Below, in pieces: positions 8,140 through 17,000 of a stretch of 64,000 nt of DNA (position 1 is its first letter; each line of letters opens with the position of its first letter). The position numbers were made by a program, and so were the translations under genes. The stretch covers positions 919,001 to 983,000 of the forward strand of contig NC_020059.1 of assembly GCF_000330885.1 (NCBI RefSeq), read 5' to 3'. Source of the DNA: Rhizobium tropici CIAT 899 (lineage in GTDB: Bacteria; Pseudomonadota; Alphaproteobacteria; Rhizobiales; Rhizobiaceae). A model generated the notes under the pieces. The model made no database searches. It had not been told where the DNA came from and saw only the letters and a program-made list of their open reading frames with translations.

Positions 8140-8400
8140 ATGCGCTTTTTTGTAGCGACGCTTTTGGCCACGGCAAGCCTGCTTGCTCCTGTCGCTGGTT
8201 TTGCTGAGAGCGCGGATGTCGAGGCCGTCATCAAGAAGGTCGATGCGAAGAACTTCAATATCACGCTGGATGACGGCAAGAGCTATCAGGTGCCGGAGGA
8301 TTTCGATTTCAGCGGCCTCCAGGCTGGTGTGAAGGTCGTGGTCTTCTATACGGAAGTCGACGGCAAGCGCGTCGTCAACGATCTGGATATCGTCCAATAA
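8140..8400 (+). CDS. small secreted DUF1344 protein
   Basis: An 86-residue protein with a cleavable signal peptide (about 1-22, MRFFVATLLATASLLAPVAGFA), followed by a compact beta-rich domain: 'VEAVIKKVDAKNFNITLDDGKSYQVPEDFDFSGLQAGVKVVVFY'. This pattern is that of DUF1344, a small OB-like periplasmic family common in Rhizobiales with no established function. GAAGGG precedes the ATG. It is transcribed alone, convergent with an IS element inserted 108 bases after its stop. Confidence 0.8.
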   Translation: MRFFVATLLATASLLAPVAGFAESADVEAVIKKVDAKNFNITLDDGKSYQVPEDFDFSGLQAGVKVVVFYTEVDGKRVVNDLDIVQ

Positions 8401-8535
8401 ACCCAAGCTTCGCCAGGCACTCACCCGGCTCGGGTGAAATCCAGAGCTTTCGATTGATCGATTTTAAGCGTTCTCCGAAATAACGGTCCTCGGCCTAATC
8501 CCAAACCGGGGATGCGGATAAAAAGTTGGACTAAT

Positions 8536-10074
8536 TTATACAGTTAGGCCAAGGCTTTCTCGATATTCGACTGGACTGCGTGAGCCCAGTGATAATTTGA
8601 TGCGCTTTTCATTGTACCATCGGATGTAGGCATCAACCTCGCGGACAAACTGCTCGATTGTGATGCTCTTCCAGTCTCGAGGGTAGAAGAGTTCCGTTTT
8701 CAATCGGCCGAAGAAGCCTTCGCACGCTGCATTATCCTGTGAACAGCCCTTGCGGGACATTGAACGAACCAGCTTCGCATCGCTGATCCGAGTGAGCCAG
8801 CCGGGCCAGCGATAATGCGCTCCACGATCCGAATGGACGATTGTTCCGCCTTCGGCATCGGTAACTGTGTCAATAGCGGCGTCCAGCATCGTGTTGACTA
8901 GCCCAGCATCAGGTTGCGTTCCAATCGACCAACTGATCACCATGCCATCGAAGCAATCTATGATAGGCGAGAGATACACTTTACCGGCTGGGATCTGGAA
9001 TTCGGTGATGTCCGTGAGCCATTTCTCGTTCGGTGTTTTTGCATGGAAGTCGCGGTTGATCAGGTTCTCAGGTGCAGGACTGATTTCTCCCAAGTACGAG
9101 CCAAAACGCCGTCGCCGTGGTCTGGCGGCGACCAGGCACTCCTGTTTCATCAATCGCTGCACAACCTTTTCCGAGATTGTCACACTCTGCCTGGCCAGAG
9201 ACGCCTGCAGTCTACGATAGCCGTAGCAGCGATGGTTGCTCTCGAAGATTTCCGCCAGGCTGCGACGGATGGTGACGTACTTGTCTTCCAGGTTCGCTCG
9301 GGCGCGATGGTAGAAGTAGGAGCTTCGCGCAATTCCCAACTGCACAAGCAGTTCTGGCAATCGATAGATATCTTTGAGGGCGTCAACCAGCTGTGTCTTC
9401 TCCCGATTACTCAGGAGTTGCAGATCGACGCCCAGGCCTTTTTTTAGGAGTTCATTGGCCTTCTTCAGCAGATCATGCTCGAGCTGCAATTGGCGGACAT
9501 CGCGTTGGAGGGCCTCAAGCTGTCGCTCGAGTTCCTCGCGCTCACGTGCCGGTGCAGAGGTTTTGCGGCGTTTCATCGATGAGGCAGCCTCATGACCGAG
9601 TAGCTGATTTCTCCAGTTGTACAACGTCGGTCTGCATACGCCTAGCCGGTCGGCTACTTGTTGGCCACTTTCCTCTCCACTGCAAAGCCCGATGACACCA
9701 ACCTGCTTCAAGGCCTCGGGATAGGCCGGACGCCAGGATCGACCAGTCATCGAAGTCCTCGCCTCCGGAAACGCCTCTCGAACCCATGCCGTCAGAGTCC
9801 CCCGACCTGGATAGCCCAACGCTCTCATCGTTGAAGAGATACAGCGATCGTGAGTGCGGTAGTGGTCAAGCGCCGCCTGCTTCTCGGCCTCAGAAAATTT
9901 CGGCGCTCGAGCCACGCTGCGAACCCGCACGTCGAGATGCTGCTCGTACTCGCGGTACCAGCTCTTCAGGGCGTTCTTGGTCGGATAACCCAACTGCCGG
10001 ATAGTCGCCTTAACCCGCTTGCCGAGCTTGAGATAAAGCTCCACTGCGCGAAGTCTGTCTGCGTAGGAATACAT
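8536..10074 (-). CDS. IS3-family transposase, OrfA and OrfB in one reading frame
   Basis: A 512-residue DDE transposase. Residues 1-110 hold two helix-turn-helix repeats, about 120-165 a further HTH, and about 175-215 a leucine-rich coiled coil typical of IS3 OrfA. Next come the HTH_21 'RCYGYRRL' block (around 282) and the integrase core with D355 (WLTDITEF), D416 (HSDRGAHY) and E452 (CEGFFGRLKTEL). AGGAGG lies before the ATG. Most IS3 elements make this product by a -1 frameshift between two ORFs. Here a run of seven A (9439-9445 on the plus strand as T7) sits at that junction, yet the two halves are in one frame. Confidence 0.92.
   Translation of the reverse strand: MYSYADRLRAVELYLKLGKRVKATIRQLGYPTKNALKSWYREYEQHLDVRVRSVARAPKFSEAEKQAALDHYRTHDRCISSTMRALGYPGRGTLTAWVREAFPEARTSMTGRSWRPAYPEALKQVGVIGLCSGEESGQQVADRLGVCRPTLYNWRNQLLGHEAASSMKRRKTSAPAREREELERQLEALQRDVRQLQLEHDLLKKANELLKKGLGVDLQLLSNREKTQLVDALKDIYRLPELLVQLGIARSSYFYHRARANLEDKYVTIRRSLAEIFESNHRCYGYRRLQASLARQSVTISEKVVQRLMKQECLVAARPRRRRFGSYLGEISPAPENLINRDFHAKTPNEKWLTDITEFQIPAGKVYLSPIIDCFDGMVISWSIGTQPDAGLVNTMLDAAIDTVTDAEGGTIVHSDRGAHYRWPGWLTRISDAKLVRSMSRKGCSQDNAACEGFFGRLKTELFYPRDWKSITIEQFVREVDAYIRWYNEKRIKLSLGSRSPVEYRESLGLTV
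9439..9445 (-). other. A7 slippery run at the OrfA/OrfB junction
   Basis: On the coding strand the sequence is CTC CTA AAA AAA GGC, a classic A-AAA-AAG slippery context at residues about 209-213, just after the leucine zipper where IS3 elements normally shift -1. In this copy frame 0 already leads into the catalytic half, so slippage would instead make a truncated OrfA-like product. Confidence 0.55.
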
Positions 10075-10120
10075 GAACTACCTCCTGGTGGTCCAAGTTT
10101 TCGTCCGCATCCCCACCGCG

Positions 10121-10717
10121 TTACATCCAGCCGATAATCTTCATTTCCGGACCGACTTTCAGGATCTGGTCCTGATGGATGGGGATTTCGGCCGCCTCTT
10201 CCTTTTCGACATCCCCGATCAGGCGAAACAGCGTGCGTATGACGCCGCCATGGGTGACGCAGACTGTCGGGCGGTCGATGGACGTCAGCCAGGCGCCAAC
10301 GCGCCAGGAGAGGATTTCGTAGCTTTCGGCATCATCGCCGGGCGGGATGAAATCCCATTTGTTGGCCTTGCGCTCGGCAAGACGGTCAGGCTCGGTCGCC
10401 TTCAATTCCTTGAGGGTAAAGCCTTCCCAGGCCCCGAAGGACACCTCGACCAATCGGTCGTCGGTGCTGTAGTCCTTGGGCGGCAGGCCCATGGCCTGAC
10501 GAACGATTTCCATGGTTTCGCGGGTGCGCCGCAACGGGCTTGCGACGAAATCGAAGGGGATGTTTTCGAAGGCAAGGATTTCCGCAAGATCGATGCCGTT
10601 CTGCCGCGCCTGTTCGCGGCCGATGGCATTCAGATCGATATCCTTCTGCCCTTGCAGCCGGCGCTCGGCATTCCAGTCGGTCTGACCGTGGCGTATCACA
10701 TAGAGGATGGGCGACAC
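10121..10717 (-). CDS. histidine phosphatase family protein (phosphoglycerate mutase-like)
   Basis: A 198-residue branch-1 histidine phosphatase. The phosphohistidine motif is YVIRHGQTDWN (His10), followed by 'SPLRRTRETMEI' (Arg around 62) and the second catalytic His in 'CVTHGGVIRTLFR' (around 150). Family members include 2,3-bisphosphoglycerate-dependent mutases and broad phosphatases; the sequence does not decide which. The start is GTG 10717 after AGGAA; longer readings extend into fabI. It lies 18 bases after fabI on the same strand, so is probably co-transcribed. An IS element sits three bases past its stop. Confidence 0.85.
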   Translation of the reverse strand: MSPILYVIRHGQTDWNAERRLQGQKDIDLNAIGREQARQNGIDLAEILAFENIPFDFVASPLRRTRETMEIVRQAMGLPPKDYSTDDRLVEVSFGAWEGFTLKELKATEPDRLAERKANKWDFIPPGDDAESYEILSWRVGAWLTSIDRPTVCVTHGGVIRTLFRLIGDVEKEEAAEIPIHQDQILKVGPEMKIIGWM

Positions 10718-10734
10718 GGTCAGATTCCTGTTGG

Positions 10735-11553
10735 TCAGTCCTTCGCGACGGAAATGTCGGGCGCGTCCACGGCCTTCATGCCGACCGTATGGTAGCCGGA
10801 ATCGACGTGATGGATTTCGCCGGTCACGGCCGTCGACAGATCCGACAGCAGATAGAGGGCGGAATTGCCGACTTCGTCGATCGTGACGGTCCGCTTCAGC
10901 GGCGCGTTGTACTCGTTCCACTTCAGGATGTAGCGGAAATCGCCGATGCCAGAGGCTGCGAGTGTCTTGATCGGGCCTGCCGAGATCGCGTTGACGCGAA
11001 TGCCGCGGCTGCCGAGATCGACTGCGAGGTAGCGCACGCTTGCTTCGAGAGCGGCCTTGGCAACACCCATGACGTTGTAATGCGGCATGACCTTCTCGGC
11101 ACCGTAATAGGTGAGGGTGATCATGGAGCCGCCGTCATTCATGATTCGCTCGGCACGCTGCGCAACCGCCGTGAAGGAATAGACGGAGATGTCCATCGTC
11201 TTCGTGAAATTGTCACGGCTGGTATCGAGATAACGGCCGGTCAGCTCGTCCTTGTCGGAGAACGCGATGGCGTGCACGACGAAATCGATCTTGCCCCATT
11301 TCGCCTCGAGCGTGTCCATGACGGCATCGATCGTTGCCGGCTCGGTCACGTCGCAATGGCCGGCCATGAAGGCGCCGAGCTCCTGAGCGAGCGGCTCGAC
11401 GCGCTTCTTCAGGGCATCGCCCTGCCACGTCAATGCGATTTCGGCTCCGGCATCCGAGCAGGCCTTGGCAATACCCCACGCTATCGAACGGTTGTTTGCT
11501 ACGCCGAGGATGACGCCGCGTTTGCCTGCCATGAGGCCAGTGGCTTGAGCCAT
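10735..11553 (-). CDS. fabI: enoyl-[acyl-carrier-protein] reductase (NADH), FabI
   Basis: Last step of each fatty-acid elongation cycle: NAD(P)H reduction of trans-2-enoyl-ACP. The 272-residue SDR protein shows the FabI form of the nucleotide motif, 'GVANNRSIAWGIA' (17-29), and the catalytic Y-x6-K as Tyr159 and Lys166 (HYNVMGVAKA), with a further Tyr149. 'GPIKTLAASGIGDF' is the substrate-binding loop. This spacing separates FabI from ordinary SDRs. GGGAGCA precedes the ATG. The phosphatase gene follows 18 bases later. Confidence 0.95.
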   Translation of the reverse strand: MAQATGLMAGKRGVILGVANNRSIAWGIAKACSDAGAEIALTWQGDALKKRVEPLAQELGAFMAGHCDVTEPATIDAVMDTLEAKWGKIDFVVHAIAFSDKDELTGRYLDTSRDNFTKTMDISVYSFTAVAQRAERIMNDGGSMITLTYYGAEKVMPHYNVMGVAKAALEASVRYLAVDLGSRGIRVNAISAGPIKTLAASGIGDFRYILKWNEYNAPLKRTVTIDEVGNSALYLLSDLSTAVTGEIHHVDSGYHTVGMKAVDAPDISVAKD

Positions 11554-11674
11554 ATTATGCTCCCTTGAACTTTAGATGAACCTGCCTATGGCATAGGCCG
11601 ACCCCCGGTTCAAGCATCGTAAAGATCATCAACTGTTAGGGATCGTAACAAAGGGTGCTGTTGTCACCAAAATT

Positions 11675-12850
11675 TCACAGGAAAAGCCCTTCGCGCATAC
11701 TCCGCATGAGATCCGTGACCTTGTCGTCGGGTTTTTCCCAGAGCATCAGCCGCAATTCGACAATGAGATCGCCTTTTGCGCCATTGCCGTCCGGCAATCC
11801 CTCACCGGAAATGCGAATGATCTGATCCGAACCGGACCATGCCGGCACCGTGATCCGGACCGGCCCGTTCAATCCCTCGACGGTTGTCTCGCAGCCAAGG
11901 ACCGCATTTTCGATGCTGACGGGCAATATGGTGCGCACATCGCTGCCCTCGAGCGTGAAGCGCCCGTCGGTCGACAGATGCACAGTGACGGCGACATCGC
12001 CGCGCAGCATGCCATGCAGTTTCAGCCCCTGGCCCTTGAGGTGCAGCACCTGACCGTTGGAGATATCCGTCGTTGCCTGAAAGCGCGCCTCGCGGCCATC
12101 GGGCAGCGGCACGATGATCCAACGGCTCTTCAGCATGTCGTCGAGCGTCACCGTGGCTTCGGCAGCGACCTCCGGGGTTTTTTCCGGTGGCTTTTCGGGT
12201 ACAGTGCCGCCCGTGATGCGCCGCACCAGGGAGCCGAGGATGCCGAAGGCCGAGCGCGAGCCGGCCGACGCGGAGACCGCTGCGTACTGCTCTTCTTCCA
12301 TCTGCAGCTCTTCCGATGCTGCGGTAGTGGGCTGTTCCCGCGGCTTTTCCGCCTGTTGTGCGCCGACATCAGCCGTGGCTTGTGCCTGCTGCGCCTGGCC
12401 GGTCTTCACTCCGAAAATACGCTCGACCATATCTTCCGGCGATTCGGCGGCATTACCATGTTGGCCGGATGCCGCCGAGGCTGCTGCCTTGCGGGCATTG
12501 GCCCGGGCGAGCTCTTCCATGATCTTGTCGGCATTGGCACGCGCGGCCTTGGCTCGTTCGGCGGCCTCCCGTGCCGCCTGCCGCTGCTGTATGATCGTCT
12601 GTTCCTGGCTCTGGCCCTTCGCCTCGGCCATACGCGCGATCTGATCGTAACGGCTGCGCTTCTGGGGATCCTTCAACGTCTCGTAAGCACGGCCGATTTC
12701 GGCAAATCGCTCCGATGCCGTCGGATCGCCAGGATTGTGATCGGGATGAGCAGTCTTTGCCAGATTGCGCCAGGCGGATTTGATTTCGTCCGCCCCTGCA
12801 TCCTTCCTAACGCCCAGCACCTTATACGGATCCCGCATCTTTCCCGCCAT
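11675..12850 (-). CDS. J-domain co-chaperone with DnaJ C-terminal domain (CbpA-like, no zinc finger)
   Basis: An approximately 391-residue Hsp40. The J domain begins 'MRDPYKVLGVRKDAGADEIKSAWRNLAKTAHPDHNPGD' (region given by position, residues about 5-42) with the HPD tripeptide that stimulates DnaK. An Ala/Gln-rich coiled-coil-like linker follows (about 90-240), then a DnaJ C-terminal substrate-binding domain (about 250-375). There are no CxxCxGxG zinc repeats, so it is a class B or specialised J-protein, not housekeeping DnaJ. Candidate starts are ATG 12853, 12850 and 12838; the last begins directly at the J domain. It lies upstream of fabI on the same strand, but 122 bases separate them. 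Confidence 0.85.
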   Translation of the reverse strand: MAGKMRDPYKVLGVRKDAGADEIKSAWRNLAKTAHPDHNPGDPTASERFAEIGRAYETLKDPQKRSRYDQIARMAEAKGQSQEQTIIQQRQAAREAAERAKAARANADKIMEELARANARKAAASAASGQHGNAAESPEDMVERIFGVKTGQAQQAQATADVGAQQAEKPREQPTTAASEELQMEEEQYAAVSASAGSRSAFGILGSLVRRITGGTVPEKPPEKTPEVAAEATVTLDDMLKSRWIIVPLPDGREARFQATTDISNGQVLHLKGQGLKLHGMLRGDVAVTVHLSTDGRFTLEGSDVRTILPVSIENAVLGCETTVEGLNGPVRITVPAWSGSDQIIRISGEGLPDGNGAKGDLIVELRLMLWEKPDDKVTDLMRSMREGLFL

Positions 12851-12853
12851 CAT

Positions 12854-13151
12854 TCGTGGGTGTGCCCAGCCCCATCGCGGCACCCCAAGCAAAGAACCAA
12901 TTGATAGCGCTTCGCCGTCCCGCCTCCTGTCATGGGAGGCAAGGGTGATGCGCCGATGAGCCGATCCTGCGGGAAGAGTTGCTAATCAGGCGTTACGGCG
13001 GAGAGGGGCAGCAGATCCCCATTTCGGGGCATGGTTAGCCAATCGCTAACAGGCGGTGCCAAAATCGCAGTCGGACGGAGAGCGCAGATGTCAACATCAC
13101 GCGTACGGAAGCAAAAATGTTTTGGAGGCGATGGAAACAGGAGAAAGGCGA
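12854..13151. other. about 300-bp intergenic region without a supported gene
   Basis: The stretch separates the J-domain gene from a lipoprotein gene on the same strand. It contains a small inverted repeat, GTTAGC-CAATC-GCTAAC (13033-13049), next to CCCC-N5-GGGG, but no T-run, RNA gene or convincing ORF. The possible minus-strand frame at 12982-13206 runs into the lipoprotein gene and shows no domain pattern. Confidence 0.4.
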
Positions 13152-13610
13152 TCAGCCTGCCTGCTGGAAGCTCAGCAACTGCCATTCGCCGAGGCCGACA
13201 AGGCAAGTCCTGCCGGAGAAGTTGGCAACGCCCTGATAGGAATGCCGGCTCGTGCGGAATTGGCGGCAGACCACGCCGGATGCATTGCTTTCGACAATCG
13301 TGTCGATGACGCCGGCGCTGCCGGTCGAGGTGTTTGCCCAGGGTATAGGCTGTCCGTTGAGCTTATTGAGATCCGCCGAGGTGACGGCATTGCGCACCGT
13401 GGTCTCGTCGGAGATGCTGTCCGCTGTCACCGGTGCCGTCGGCACGGTTCCCGTCGATACGCTGCGATCCACTTTGGCCGAGCTCAGGTAGTCCATGCCG
13501 CCGCCGACGCAGCCGCCAAGGGTGAAAAGGGAGATGAGGGCGACAGCCATCGTCACGCCTTTTGCAAGCTTGCGCTTTGTATGAACGATCGACTTTGCTA
13601 TGACTTCCAC
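13152..13610 (-). CDS. small outer-membrane lipoprotein, RT0821/Lpp0805 (17-kDa antigen-like) type
   Basis: A 152-residue protein with a lipoprotein signal: basic HTKRKLAKG, a hydrophobic core 'MAVALISLFT', then the lipobox LGGC near residue 34. The GTG at 13610 is preferred because ATG 13550 would leave no positive n-region. The mature part has 'VVCRQFRTSRHSYQGVANFSGRTCLVGLGEWQL', like the C-terminal domain of RT0821/Lpp0805 surface proteins. It is convergent on neither side: the J-domain gene lies downstream on the same strand and pdxH is divergent. Confidence 0.7.
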   Translation of the reverse strand: MEVIAKSIVHTKRKLAKGVTMAVALISLFTLGGCVGGGMDYLSSAKVDRSVSTGTVPTAPVTADSISDETTVRNAVTSADLNKLNGQPIPWANTSTGSAGVIDTIVESNASGVVCRQFRTSRHSYQGVANFSGRTCLVGLGEWQLLSFQQAG

Positions 13611-13674
13611 CCGAACTTCTTGGCCAGCCAGAGAGGCCGGCGGTTATTAGGAATTGCGGAGCTTTTGAATTAAT

Positions 13675-14295
13675 ATGTCGGAAAACGAGTTAACAAGCGG
13701 TGACTTCACCGAGCAGAATGAACCTTTCAGTCTCTTTGCGTCCTGGCTGCGTGAGGCGGAGACCACCGAACCGAACGATCCGAATGCGGTAGCGCTGGCA
13801 ACGGTGGATAAGGATGGTTTGCCAAATGTCCGCATGGTTCTTCTGAAAGGTTTCGATAGCGACGGATTCGTATTCTATACAAATTTCGAGAGCCAGAAAG
13901 GCCAAGAAATTCTTTCCCAGAAGAAAGCCGCCATGTGTTTCCACTGGAAGTCGCTGCGCCGCCAGGTGCGTTTGCGTGGCCTGGTTGAAGTGGTGAGCGA
14001 TAAGGAAGCCGACGAGTATTATAAGACAAGGCCTCGCGGCAGCCGCATCGGGGCATGGGCTTCAAAGCAGTCGCGACCGCTGGAGGGCCGCTTCGCGCTG
14101 GAAAAGGCCGTCGCCGAATATACCGCCCGTTACGCGATCGGCGATATTCCGCGCCCGCCTTACTGGTCCGGATTCCGCATCCGGCCGCTGTCGATCGAAT
14201 TTTGGCACGACCGCCAGTTCCGCCTGCACGATCGTATCGAATTTCGTCGCGATATGCCTGAAGGCGCCTGGCAAAAGGTGCGGATGTATCCGTAA
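13675..14295 (+). CDS. pdxH: pyridoxamine 5'-phosphate oxidase
   Basis: FMN enzyme that oxidises pyridoxamine or pyridoxine 5'-phosphate to pyridoxal 5'-phosphate. The 206-residue protein has the family blocks '[28 protein letters not shown]' (about 33-60), '[13 protein letters not shown]', '[19 protein letters not shown]', '[14 protein letters not shown]' and the C-terminal signature '[27 protein letters not shown]' (about 160-186), where the final Arg and Pro contact FMN. Typical length and a single gene. The downstream deacetylase is convergent, with three bases between the stops. Confidence 0.96.
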   Translation: MSENELTSGDFTEQNEPFSLFASWLREAETTEPNDPNAVALATVDKDGLPNVRMVLLKGFDSDGFVFYTNFESQKGQEILSQKKAAMCFHWKSLRRQVRLRGLVEVVSDKEADEYYKTRPRGSRIGAWASKQSRPLEGRFALEKAVAEYTARYAIGDIPRPPYWSGFRIRPLSIEFWHDRQFRLHDRIEFRRDMPEGAWQKVRMYP

Positions 14296-14298
14296 ACC

Positions 14299-15357
14299 TT
14301 ATGCAGGCTCCCGGCGCCCCATCAGCCGCATGGGGATGCCGGATGCAAGTGCCGACGCATAGCGGGGCTTCTGGTAATGGCCGTTCAGCGATAGCCGCGG
14401 CAGCAGCAGCGGTGCATTGCCGTTTGTCGTCGTGATCGTGCCGGGGCGCGTGGTGACGCCGACAGAAAAGCCAAGCTCTGCCGCAAGCCGACCTTCGCGC
14501 GGCGCGGCGGCTTCGTTCGTGCCATAGGGGTAGGCGATTGTGGTGGGCCGCTTTCCGGTGATGTCGGCGACATAATCGGCGGAGAGTGCTATTTCCGCGG
14601 CCGCCTCCGCCTCGGGGAGCCTTGCCAATGCCCGATGGCTCACCGTATGAGCGCCGAGCGAGGCAAGGGGATGGCGTGCCAGCTGCCGCAATTCGTTCCG
14701 ATCCATGATCGATGCGCGGACGATGTCGAGTGGTTCCAGGCCATTACGCCGGGCAAGCTCATCGATCCGGCCGACGGCTTCGCTTTCTTCGTCGCTGTGG
14801 ACGAAAGCGGCGAAGCGGGCGAATGCGGCATGCTTCTGGCTGTCTTTGCCGAGCGGCAGAAACTCGTCTCCCGATCCGAAATCGAATGTCACCCGATCCA
14901 GCCGGCCAAGCAGTTCAGCCAGCGTCTCCCACCATATGCTATGGGTTCGCTCCGAAAGCCCCTGGGCGACGAAGACGGTGAAAGGCACATTGTGGCGCGC
15001 AAAGATCGGCAGGGCATAATCGAGATTGTCCCGGTTGCCGTCGTCGAGCGTGAAGGCGACGAAGGGTAGTCTGCCGGCAGCCTCGTTTGCCCGTGACGGA
15101 AGAGCGTCGAGTGCAATGAACTCGTAACCGTCCTGTTTCAGCCGGACGATCGCCTGATCGAGAAAGTCGGGCGAGACCTCCAGATGCGCATTGGGCGCAA
15201 AACGGCGGGGGAGGGCAGGGCGGACGTGATGAAGGGTGAAGATAGTGCCGAGGCCGGCAACGTCGCGCATCAGCCCCGCACCCTTCAAGATTGCGGCAGC
15301 TTCCAGTCCGCTTGAGATCATCGTGCGCTTGAGGCGGACCTTGATGCCCTGTTCCAT
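14299..15357 (-). CDS. polysaccharide deacetylase family protein (NodB homology)
   Basis: A 352-residue carbohydrate esterase 4 family protein. The metal motif TLDDGNRDN (around residues 107-115) corresponds to the TFDDG motif of NodB-type deacetylases; 'SLGAHTVSHRALARLPEAEAAAEI' (around 228) gives the paired histidines of the second motif. No signal peptide or clear membrane segment is seen, although the first 30 residues are hydrophobic in part. The substrate is unknown; surface polysaccharide modification is the usual role. Start ATG 15357. Confidence 0.8.
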   Translation of the reverse strand: MEQGIKVRLKRTMISSGLEAAAILKGAGLMRDVAGLGTIFTLHHVRPALPRRFAPNAHLEVSPDFLDQAIVRLKQDGYEFIALDALPSRANEAAGRLPFVAFTLDDGNRDNLDYALPIFARHNVPFTVFVAQGLSERTHSIWWETLAELLGRLDRVTFDFGSGDEFLPLGKDSQKHAAFARFAAFVHSDEESEAVGRIDELARRNGLEPLDIVRASIMDRNELRQLARHPLASLGAHTVSHRALARLPEAEAAAEIALSADYVADITGKRPTTIAYPYGTNEAAAPREGRLAAELGFSVGVTTRPGTITTTNGNAPLLLPRLSLNGHYQKPRYASALASGIPMRLMGRREPA

Positions 15358-15403
15358 GCGGCTCGACCCGGTTGACCAATGTCAACGCTGTAGCGCATCC
15401 CCG

Positions 15404-15456
15404 TTAAACCTTACTGAATCTTTGTCATAATTTCCAATGCGTTAATGCTTATTTTA
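15404..15456 (+). promoter_or_regulatory. two near-consensus CtrA-like sites
   Basis: TTAA-N7-TGAA (15404-15418) and TTAA-N7-TTTA (15442-15456) each match the TTAA-N7-TTAA consensus at 7 of 8 fixed bases. They lie in the divergent region before the D,D-carboxypeptidase gene. The region is AT-rich, so chance matches are likely. Confidence 0.2.
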
Positions 15457-15584
15457 CCAGGAAAGGCAAAATTGGAGAACTATCGAGGCTGTTGCCTCAA
15501 TATCGCACCGGTATCAGGCTTTTTGTCGCAAAATCATACAGGGATTGATGCGGTGTGTCGGCATTCTTTCGGTTGGGGACAATT

Positions 15585-16892
15585 ATGAAACGACTTCTGA
15601 TGGCTTTGTCTGCGGCCGTCTTGCTGTTGAGCGCTCCCGTGGCGAGCTTCGCTGGCAGCGCCTATTTCATCATGGATGCAAAGACCGGCAACGTGCTGGC
15701 ATCCAGCAATGCGGATGACCTCAACCATCCGGCATCGCTGACCAAGATGATGACGCTGTACATGACCTTCGAGGCGATCCATCGCGGCAAGCTGAGCTGG
15801 AATACCAGGATCCCGGTTTCGCGTTTCGCCTCTGCCAAGCCGCCCACCAAGTTGGGTCTCAAGCCCGGTGGTACGGTGACCGTCCGCGAAGCCGTCGATG
15901 GCATGATCATCAAGTCTGCCAACGATGCCGCCACCGCCATGGCGGAAGCGCTTGGCGGCAGCGAAAGCGGCTTTGCGCGGATGATGACGCAGAAGGCGCG
16001 CGAACTCGGCATGCGCCGCACCACCTTCCTGAATGCCTCGGGCCTTCCGAACATGCAGCAGTGGACGACAGCGCGAGATATGTCGACGCTTGCCGTCGCG
16101 CTCATCAACAACTATCCCCAGGAATACCGGCTCTTCTCGCAGACGAGCTTTAACTACCGCGGCCATTACGTGCGCGGCCATAACAATCTGATGTATCGCT
16201 ATGAAGGCATGGACGGTATCAAGACCGGCTATACCAATGCCTCCGGCTTCAACCTCGTCAGCGCCGTGCGCCAGGGCAATCGCCGCGTGATCGGCGTCGT
16301 CATGGGCGGCGCTACCGCGCGTGGCCGCGATGCGATGATGGCGTCGCTGCTGGACCGCTATGTGCCCAAGGCAGCCCCCGCCGCGACATCGCGCCTGATG
16401 GCGAGCGTCGGCGGTGGCAAGATGGCCAAGCAGGTCGAAGTGGCGTCTGCATCGGACGATGTTGCCGTGGATGTCGATACGCAGACCACCGCAGCCACCC
16501 CGCGCAAACGCGCGGAGGTCGTTCCGATGGCATTCGCTGCCGCCTCGAACGTCACCGTGCCCATGGATCGCCCGGCTGCGATGGACGAGATCCTGGTCGA
16601 TAACAAGCAGACGGCAACCGCCAGCAAGCCGGTCGTATCCGGAAGCTGGCAGGTGCAGATCGCCGCGACGCCGACCGCCCAGGCTGCAAAGGATCTTCTC
16701 TCGGAAGCGAAGTCCAAGGCCGGCAATGCGCTCGCCAATGCCTCGCCCTATACCGAGGCCGTCGGCAAGGGTGCCAGCACGGTCTATCGCGCCCGCTTCA
16801 CCGGCTTTGCAAGCCGTGACGATGCGAGTTCGGCTTGCTCCGCTTTGAAGCGGAAGGACTTCGATTGCATGCTGCTACCAAGCAAGGGCTGA
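15585..16892 (+). CDS. D-alanyl-D-alanine carboxypeptidase with C-terminal SPOR domain
   Basis: A periplasmic penicillin-binding protein of the S11 family that trims the terminal D-Ala of peptidoglycan stem peptides. The 435-residue protein has a signal peptide (1-23) and all three active-site motifs: S51-L-T-K54, S111-A-N113 and K213-T-G215. Residues about 290-345 form a low-complexity linker, and about 350-435 are a SPOR domain (GSWQVQIAATPTAQAAKDLL), which binds denuded glycan at the septum. ATG 15585 is used because it starts the signal peptide. It is divergent from the deacetylase, and a strong terminator follows. Confidence 0.92.
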   Translation: MKRLLMALSAAVLLLSAPVASFAGSAYFIMDAKTGNVLASSNADDLNHPASLTKMMTLYMTFEAIHRGKLSWNTRIPVSRFASAKPPTKLGLKPGGTVTVREAVDGMIIKSANDAATAMAEALGGSESGFARMMTQKARELGMRRTTFLNASGLPNMQQWTTARDMSTLAVALINNYPQEYRLFSQTSFNYRGHYVRGHNNLMYRYEGMDGIKTGYTNASGFNLVSAVRQGNRRVIGVVMGGATARGRDAMMASLLDRYVPKAAPAATSRLMASVGGGKMAKQVEVASASDDVAVDVDTQTTAATPRKRAEVVPMAFAAASNVTVPMDRPAAMDEILVDNKQTATASKPVVSGSWQVQIAATPTAQAAKDLLSEAKSKAGNALANASPYTEAVGKGASTVYRARFTGFASRDDASSACSALKRKDFDCMLLPSKG

Positions 16893-16917
16893 GCATAATC
16901 TTGAATTGGATAAACGC

Positions 16918-16954
16918 GAGCCGGCGGAGCGATCTCCGCCGGCTCGACTTTTTG
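16918..16954 (+). terminator. rho-independent terminator after the D,D-carboxypeptidase gene
   Basis: A perfect 12-bp stem GAGCCGGCGGAG/CTCCGCCGGCTC (16918-16929 with 16934-16945) with a CGAT loop is followed by GACTTTTT. It starts 26 bases after the stop of the upstream gene. Confidence 0.9.
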
Positions 16955-17000
16955 GCGGGAATCGTTCATTGATATCTAGAACATAAAGGGAACGATTTCG

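Larger units (their letters stand above)
8505..10117. mobile_element. complete IS3-family insertion sequence with ACC target duplication
   Basis: The element runs 8508-10114 (1607 bp). Terminal inverted repeats are at 8508-8531 and 10091-10114; both begin GGGGATGCGGA, with 3 mismatches in 24 bases. It is flanked by a 3-bp direct repeat ACC (8505-8507 and 10115-10117), as expected for IS3 transposition. One long transposase ORF fills it. It landed three bases after the stop of the phosphoglycerate-mutase-like gene, so no gene is broken. The ends start with GG rather than the usual TG of IS3 elements, so the exact tips could be a few bases inward. Confidence 0.85.

Noticed and set aside
12982..13206. 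Minus-strand ORF in the gap before the lipoprotein gene
   Set aside because: It runs into the lipoprotein gene in a different frame, is Pro/Arg-rich and lacks a plausible start signal.
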